A stretch of DNA of 64,000 bases from Leuctra nigra (lineage: Eukaryota; Arthropoda; Insecta; Plecoptera; Leuctridae). The translations under genes were made by a program, and so were the position numbers. Under the pieces are notes generated by a model. It saw nothing but the letters and a program-made list of their open reading frames with translations. It was not told the DNA's origin and searched no databases. The number at the start of each line of letters is the position of its first letter. Position 1 is the first letter of the stretch. Of this stretch, positions 61,001 to 64,000 are shown piece after piece. Location of the stretch: assembly GCA_934045905.1 (NCBI GenBank), contig OW203762.1:25576345-25640344 (forward strand). The letters run 5' to 3'.

Positions 61001-63933
61001 TAATATTAGGCTGTATACATTTTACATCACTTACCATTTGGATACACTTGGGAAGGATATAACAAAGTTGATTGCTATTTCTAGGCGAACGCTAGATGAG
61101 CGCAGCGATGAAATGTTGGCAAAGCTGAAGTTGGCGGGACTGGGGAAGCGACCTATCGTGTGGGTCTCTCATTCAATGGGCGGTCTGTTAGTGAAAAATA
61201 TGCTAGTCAAAGGTATGAGTGAACTGGTCATCTTTTTACTTAGCATTAGTGAGAGATTAATGCTCGAGTCAAAATGGGTGAACATGTTAAACAATAGTAG
61301 GGGAACAGAAGTTGCACAAACCAAAATACTTGGTTTATTTCTATACTTGTGCATTTTTTTAATACAATAAATAAATAGGTAAGCCTATAAATACTTGACT
61401 GATTGGGCTGAAAATGTGTAAAATATAAGATAATTTTGCATCACCATGCAAAATTTCAGTGTTGTGAAGTAACATGATACAAAGTAACATGTTACTTGTA
61501 ACAGAAGGAAGGAAGGAAAGAAGGACCATGCTCAGTTTGACTCGATGATTCTTTTCTGTTGAGCAGGTCATCTCTATTGGCTGAATTTTAGGCACATCAA
61601 CTCTTTTATCATTTGGGTGATAACAGAATTAATGTTCATTGGCATTGGCAAGGGTTATCTCCCATGTTAGACAGCAGATAACATATCTTTGCTTTACGTC
61701 ATTGTCCATTCAAATGCAATGATCCATCGAGAGTAAGGGTAGTGAATTTGTGGAGGGAAAATCCTATTTTCACACATCGCAAATTTTTTCACTGGCTTGT
61801 ATCTCTTACTTGCACAAATTATAATTGCCTAAATTACCTATTGTGGGAATCTACTGAAATTTTTATTACTGCGGAATTTTTAGCCTTATTTTGCTAAGAC
61901 AATCATGTTGATAAATGATTGGTATAAAATGTCAGGTGCGTAGGAATAGGGGGAGGCGGGAAAGGGGGGAATGGACTCCCCTGTCTGGAGCCTGACCCCC
62001 CTACCAGAGATCCTGGCCCCCCTGCTAGAGATCCTGAACACCCCCAGATATATTATACAAATGTTGATTAGAGATGCAAAAATGCACAGATTTGCTTCAT
62101 TATGAGGTTGAATTCTCAAAATTTTCTCAAGTTCGCAAAACTAATTGAACAGAGGTACCTACTTTTTTTTATCAAAAACTAAAAAAATGTCTTGCGGGGC
62201 CATAAAAACAATTTGTTTTAAGTTTCCACAGAATATTGCATATCACGCATTTTAAATTTCTTTGAAAAAAACTTCAAATTCGATTCTTTTGTATCAAAAA
62301 TTCAAATAAGGCCCTGCGGGGCTAACTGGGGGGGGGGGCGTGTTCCCCAGACCCCTTGTAGCGGCTACCTTTTCCTGACATCCATCGATCCCCGATAATT
62401 TTGACCCTCCCCCCCACTCAAAATAAAGTTCCTACGCGCCTGTAAAATGTGAAGATTTCAAACATCATAATATCTGGATTTACAGTCATTCTAAGGCTAA
62501 ATTCTTAAGTAAAATCTTAAGTCTCAAGTTCCTTGCAAATATGTATATATTTTTTTTGTATTAGCTGTAGATAATTTACCGAGTGATTTTGGAAAAAATC
62601 AAATGGTAATACATTTTTAGAGGATATTACTTTTTGTGAATCCAGTCCCTCATTGAGAGTGACTAAAAGAATAACTGTCACCAAATGTCTAATCAGTAAT
62701 GAAATAATTTAAACTGCCTAGTTTGATGTGAATGTGATTTGGTTTCAGCACGTGAGAGTGACGAAGAATCTTCTAAGGATGTGTTCAGGAACACGAAAGC
62801 GATTGTGTTCTACAGCACACCGCACTTCGGCTCGACGCTGGCCAGTCTCTCGCAGCGCTCGGCCCTGGTCCTCTGGCCGTCCGTGGAAGTCCAGGAGTTG
62901 AAACAAAGTGAGTCTTCGTCACATTAAGGTGGCTCAACCAATCAGGTCATATGGTCTCAGATCTTCATAATTTTTTGTATACTTATTGAAAATCATGCCA
63001 TACACCATCTCTCAAAAAATTAAACACCTCTCGTGTCTAGTTTCTGAGATATCGAGTTCTCTCCAATAATGAATCTAATTTTGATATATTCCCAACTTTG
63101 AACAAAAAACTCATTTTCTGGTAGATAGTTGACAATCTACTAGGAAAAAAATTGTAAATGTGCTCTTTTAAAAGTTATAAACCAAAAACGAAATGATTTT
63201 CCTATAATACCTCCTGTGTTAAAGTTTTGTTTATTTTCGAAAGGCAATAAATTGAAACCTCATTACAAGACATGAGTTGCAAGTTAAACGATATTTTATG
63301 ATTCTTTTATAGGTACTTAAATATAGTTGAAATGTTGAAAAAAGAAATTAATTCGATTAATTTCAAAAAATAAATATTTTGGAATGTTCGATCAAGTTTG
63401 CTTCTTTTTCCGTGCCTCGGGGAACTGACCTGACTATAAAGCATATGCAGAATCACAATGATTATTTAGTATTTATATATTTGGAGATCAATTGCAGTAT
63501 ACATTACCTAATACTGTCAGAGTTTTTAGGCCTTCTTCACTCTTTTCCTCCCCCCTTACCATATATATAGGTTACACAGCTTGTGGCAAAATCAATTACC
63601 TAGGTAACCTCTCCCTTCAATTATATCACAAATTACAGCTTCATGATTTGGATTTCTGACAACACAAATTTTGATTTTCCAACGTACAATCTTACAAATT
63701 TCTGTCCACAACGGTAAAATATTAGCAGTTAGCTATGTGTGTTAGAATGTATTAAAAAATACTACACAACTTAATTATTTTTAAAGGTTCTCCTGCCCTT
63801 CTGTCGCTGCACACAAGATTTCTGGACATGTTGCACGAAAATCCAATAAAAATCATCAGCTTTGCCGAAACAAAGTCAACGGAATTCACTTCATTGCGGA
63901 TGAAATTTCACTTTGTACCATTTGAATCTGCAA
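52093..63933 (+). CDS. SERAC1: Protein SERAC1 (partial, 3' end beyond window)
   Basis: Eleven exons keep frame: 52093-52166, 54563-54690, 54772-54966, 58254-58483, 58566-58695, 58767-58910, 59499-59931, 60695-60865, 61085-61212, 62749-62907 and 63787-63933. They give 646 codons, and a short C-terminus should follow outside. SERAC1 acts at mitochondria-ER contacts in phosphatidylglycerol remodelling and cholesterol trafficking. An N-terminal hydrophobic stretch (about 13-30) fits membrane anchoring. Exon 7 has FVHGLLGG (360-367) and exon 9 has SHSMGG (530-535), the nucleophile elbow of an alpha/beta hydrolase with Ser532; Ser replaces the usual first Gly, as in the family. Exon 7 is notably GC-richer than its neighbours. 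The start is the first ATG giving a frame into exon 2; a missed upstream exon is possible. Confidence 0.93.
52984..53340. repeat. GC-rich repeat of retrotransposon type
   Basis: A sharply GC-rich block in AT-rich intron DNA, with GGGGTCGGCCCC and CCACCTTAGCGCGGTGGTGG dyads at its left end. It looks like the end of a SINE or the 5' region of a non-LTR retrotransposon. No protein reading is credible, and the match is from appearance only. Confidence 0.4.
54352..54480. repeat. Inverted repeat with CGCGGCCGCC core
   Basis: Left TCTCGTCGCGGCCGCCTTCG and right CGAAGGCGGCCGCGACGAGA pair perfectly, and the outer ends (CCTATTCTATATCT and AGATGTAGAATAGGG) pair imperfectly. The arms are about 55 bases. 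The GC-rich core contrasts with AT-rich flanks. In SERAC1 intron 1. Confidence 0.8.
55576..55583 (-). terminator. Candidate poly(A) signal of the nested ORF
   Basis: AATAAA on the minus strand (within TTTTTATT on the plus strand), about 70 bases after the TAG/TAA-ended nested ORF. Another lies near 55522. This would suit a short independent transcript. Confidence 0.4.
55652..56833 (-). CDS. Nested NPF-motif, proline-rich protein (MICAL-like/EHBP1-like linker)
   Basis: An uninterrupted 393-codon ORF on the strand opposite SERAC1, inside its intron 3. An in-frame TAA two codons before the ATG fixes the start. The first 200 residues are acidic and low in complexity. Then come three NPF motifs, in LNPFGDD (209-215), TNPFGSS (226-232) and VNPFWSD (277-283). 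These are the ligands of EH-domain proteins such as EHD. A PPRPPLP stretch (250-256), [12 protein letters not shown] (342-353) and a final PPPPPP follow. The order resembles the linker of MICAL-like or EHBP1 proteins, which act in endocytic recycling. The CH and bMERB domains of those proteins are absent. It may be a retrocopy fragment, one long exon of a larger gene, or a new small gene. Coding bias and intact frame argue it is real. Confidence 0.7.
   Translation of the reverse strand: METVVIEAIDISAAKSEKVMDYKVMPTQPQTTDDISSEDIEKVTTIASNANSITPEDIDSENTHLTQVAVAREAAADMFETSEQVQHTDGLKDSTSEFSTTASNDHTTGEIDTIVPCNDIAVHDDDRNTVDAAEKKDDVDALEEVEIMIVSPPVPDVVYSNEISEEVQVDSALETNVIEVPDINSNRCHEIRPEPFQRKYSKEEYPTELNPFGDDSQEEDMKETSTNPFGSSDDETQDQPMSSALPRGKPPRPPLPNSRQTLNSKKVTEESRPKISVNPFWSDGEEPSSDDDSKPTNPLPRTAVELSTPEPSPVPQLRRNSATFGSVNSVSSADSSTGNTLRRKKKKQAPPPPNPDAALLVLPVASPSQSTASSPRGRPRKARPPPPPPSAVH
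57001..58253. other. Rest of SERAC1 intron 3
   Basis: No further exon or defined element. About 57590-57830 shows word similarity to other old dispersed intronic repeats, but no inverted ends are found. Confidence 0.4.
59057..59240. mobile_element. MITE with GGGACCTATTTTCGAGA ends
   Basis: Left GGGGACCTATTTTCGAGACC and right GATCTCAAAAATAGGACCCC are imperfect inverted repeats continuing into GTTCGAG. About 180 bases, CpG-richer than its surroundings. In SERAC1 intron 6. Confidence 0.7.
60134..60455 (+). mobile_element. 5S-derived SINE, older truncated copy
   Basis: Opens at the 5S box-C region (CCAGTACTTGGATGGGTGACC-like) and follows the body of 20533-20932 with many differences, ending in an (AAT)n tail. 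Its 5S part is closer to ordinary 5S RNA (AGTACTTGG) than the other copies, so it is probably another subfamily. In SERAC1 intron 7. Confidence 0.8.
61933..62442. mobile_element. hAT-type MITE, CAGGCGCGTAGG family (subfamily B)
   Basis: The ends are CAGGTGCGTAGGAAT and TTCCTACGCGCCTG, with a perfect 8-bp duplication TAAAATGT at 61925-61932 and 62443-62450. The interior matches 25555-26525 (GATGCAAAAATGCACAGATT) and has one or two GCGGGGC units. In SERAC1 intron 9. Confidence 0.9.
62925..63400. repeat. Uninterrupted copy of the dispersed repeat at 41737
   Basis: The same word order as the split copy in eRF1 intron 7, without the transposon insertions. It therefore serves as the empty-site reference for both of them. 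It lies in SERAC1 intron 10. No coding capacity. Confidence 0.75.
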
Positions 63934-64000
63934 GTGAGTATTGCTTCTGTTCATAATTTTAGAAACGTACACATTTATAAACCTTACATTTTAAACGTGT

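Overview
The window is eukaryotic nuclear DNA from an invertebrate animal, most likely an arthropod. The reasons are short conserved exons with GT-AG introns, an AT-rich background, a scattered GTAGGTACCTA-type word, and five single-copy metazoan housekeeping genes whose introns and spacers are packed with small DNA transposons. I cannot name the species.

Layout. (1) 1001-9916, plus strand: FBXW4, eight exons, about 416 aa, complete. (2) 12676-18951 (possible first exon to 21298), minus strand: pantothenate kinase (PANK/fumble family), tail-to-tail with FBXW4. (3) 22764-36233, plus strand: CHMP7, seven exons, 447 aa, head-to-head with PANK across about 1.5 kb. (4) 51314-40497 or 38716, minus strand: eRF1/ETF1, the translation termination factor, convergent with CHMP7. 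Its last coding exon exists in two versions, both in frame with the same upstream exon. (5) 52093 to the window edge, plus strand: SERAC1, eleven exons seen, 3' end outside the window, head-to-head with eRF1 across about 0.8 kb. (6) 55652-56833, minus strand: an intronless 393-codon NPF-motif/proline-rich ORF nested in SERAC1 intron 3.

The genes do not form a pathway. They are unrelated housekeeping functions: SCF ubiquitin ligase adaptor, CoA synthesis, ESCRT-III/nuclear envelope, translation termination, and phospholipid remodelling at mitochondria-ER contacts. They are arranged as two divergent pairs (PANK/CHMP7 and eRF1/SERAC1), which suggests shared promoter regions.

The rest is mobile DNA, much of it datable by nesting. 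Elements with clear 8-bp target duplications (hAT type) lie at 13550-14059, 19638-19889, 34101-35281, 34130-35120, 34240-34544, 49227-49726 and 61933-62442. A 2.2-kb element with CATG ends and an 8-bp duplication (P-superfamily-like) fills much of FBXW4 intron 1. TTAA-flanked palindromes (piggyBac type) lie at 11282-12302 and 13364-14274. A 5S-rRNA-derived SINE occurs three times. One non-LTR retrotransposon carries a 433-codon open reverse transcriptase, and two tail fragments of related elements lie elsewhere. The strongest items for follow-up are the duplicated eRF1 terminal exon, the nested NPF ORF, the multi-layer transposon nests at 34101-35281 and 41737-46850, and the frame conflict in the candidate first exon of PANK.
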